Assembly: GCA_949316495.1 (NCBI GenBank)
Contig: OX439001.1
Coordinates: 50,134,556-50,198,555, forward strand
Length of the DNA stretch: 64,000 nucleotides
Origin: Amphiduros pacificus
Lineage: Eukaryota > Annelida > Polychaeta > Phyllodocida > Hesionidae
Direction: 5' to 3'
This document shows positions 63,862 to 64,000 of the stretch, one piece after another (the stretch's first letter is position 1; each line of letters begins with the position of its first letter). Position numbers and translations under genes: made by a program. The notes beneath the pieces were generated by a model. The model did no database searches, was not told the origin of the DNA, and saw nothing but the letters and a program-made list of their open reading frames with translations.

Positions 63862-63954
63862 TTATTGTTTAATTGGGTCCTTGGGTCTGTATGCCAGCAT
63901 CAGCTCCTTAATGCGCTCAGGTGTTGGCCCCCACTTGGAAAACCCGGCTTCATT
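63862..63954 (-). CDS. Terminal exon of an unidentified gene entering from the right
   Basis: On - an acceptor (tatttctgcag) is followed at 63954 by 30 codons ending in TAA at 63862-63864. The peptide includes GFSKWGPTPERIKELM and AYRPKDPIKQ, which looks coding, but I cannot name the family. A second open frame starts inside this exon, passes the stop and runs to 63753, reading KSQLVHGKKSFGSLGAKKRS before its own stop. The true C-terminus is therefore uncertain: alternative splicing, a frameshift or a sequence error are possible. The rest of the gene is outside the window. Confidence 0.5.
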   Translation of the reverse strand, partial: NEAGFSKWGPTPERIKELMLAYRPKDPIKQ

Positions 63955-64000
63955 CTGCAGAAATACTATCATTGTTCCATGTATGGATTTAACACTCTGC

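Overview
The window is eukaryotic and AT-rich. Its genes have introns with GT-AG borders, and most of it is repeats. It suggests a marine invertebrate, most likely a lophotrochozoan such as a mollusc. That is inferred from animal-type gene structure, tRNA-derived SINEs, a Ty3/Gypsy element, LINE scraps and long arrays; no single feature proves it.

Two host genes are well supported. At the left, on +, are the last six exons (1040-8297) of a 5'-nucleotidase-family metallophosphatase whose N-terminal half lies to the left. On -, a complete six-exon purine nucleoside phosphorylase (PNP) gene (29201-35020) encodes about 294 residues. Both act on nucleotides or nucleosides: the first family releases nucleosides from nucleotides, and PNP splits purine nucleosides with phosphate. 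Weaker calls are an orphan 3' exon (17881-18402, -) and the terminal exon of a gene entering from the right edge (63862-63954, -).

The repeat content dominates. Intron 4 of the phosphatase gene holds a 59-bp minisatellite that copies the exon end and its splice donor, split by a 1.0-kb DNA element. Intron 5 holds a roughly 147-bp array full of TCAAGGTCA motifs. At 13594-17783 lies a 4.19-kb foldback element flanked by 9-bp target duplications and built almost wholly from two opposed arms of a 177-bp tandem repeat. A young Ty3/Gypsy element (21120-26754) carries a SINE inside it. Two further short DNA elements have clear target duplications (18458-18828, TAA; 45764-46172, 8 bp).

From 35 kb to 63.8 kb I see no convincing host exon. 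That region holds dispersed repeat families, decayed LINE pieces on - (47.5-50.6 kb), three SINE copies, a 14-bp and a 67/74-bp minisatellite, TA tracts, and a long inverted-repeat pair (51.4 / 54.5 kb).

The most striking object is the foldback element. No CRISPR, rRNA, operon-like or defence-like system was seen.
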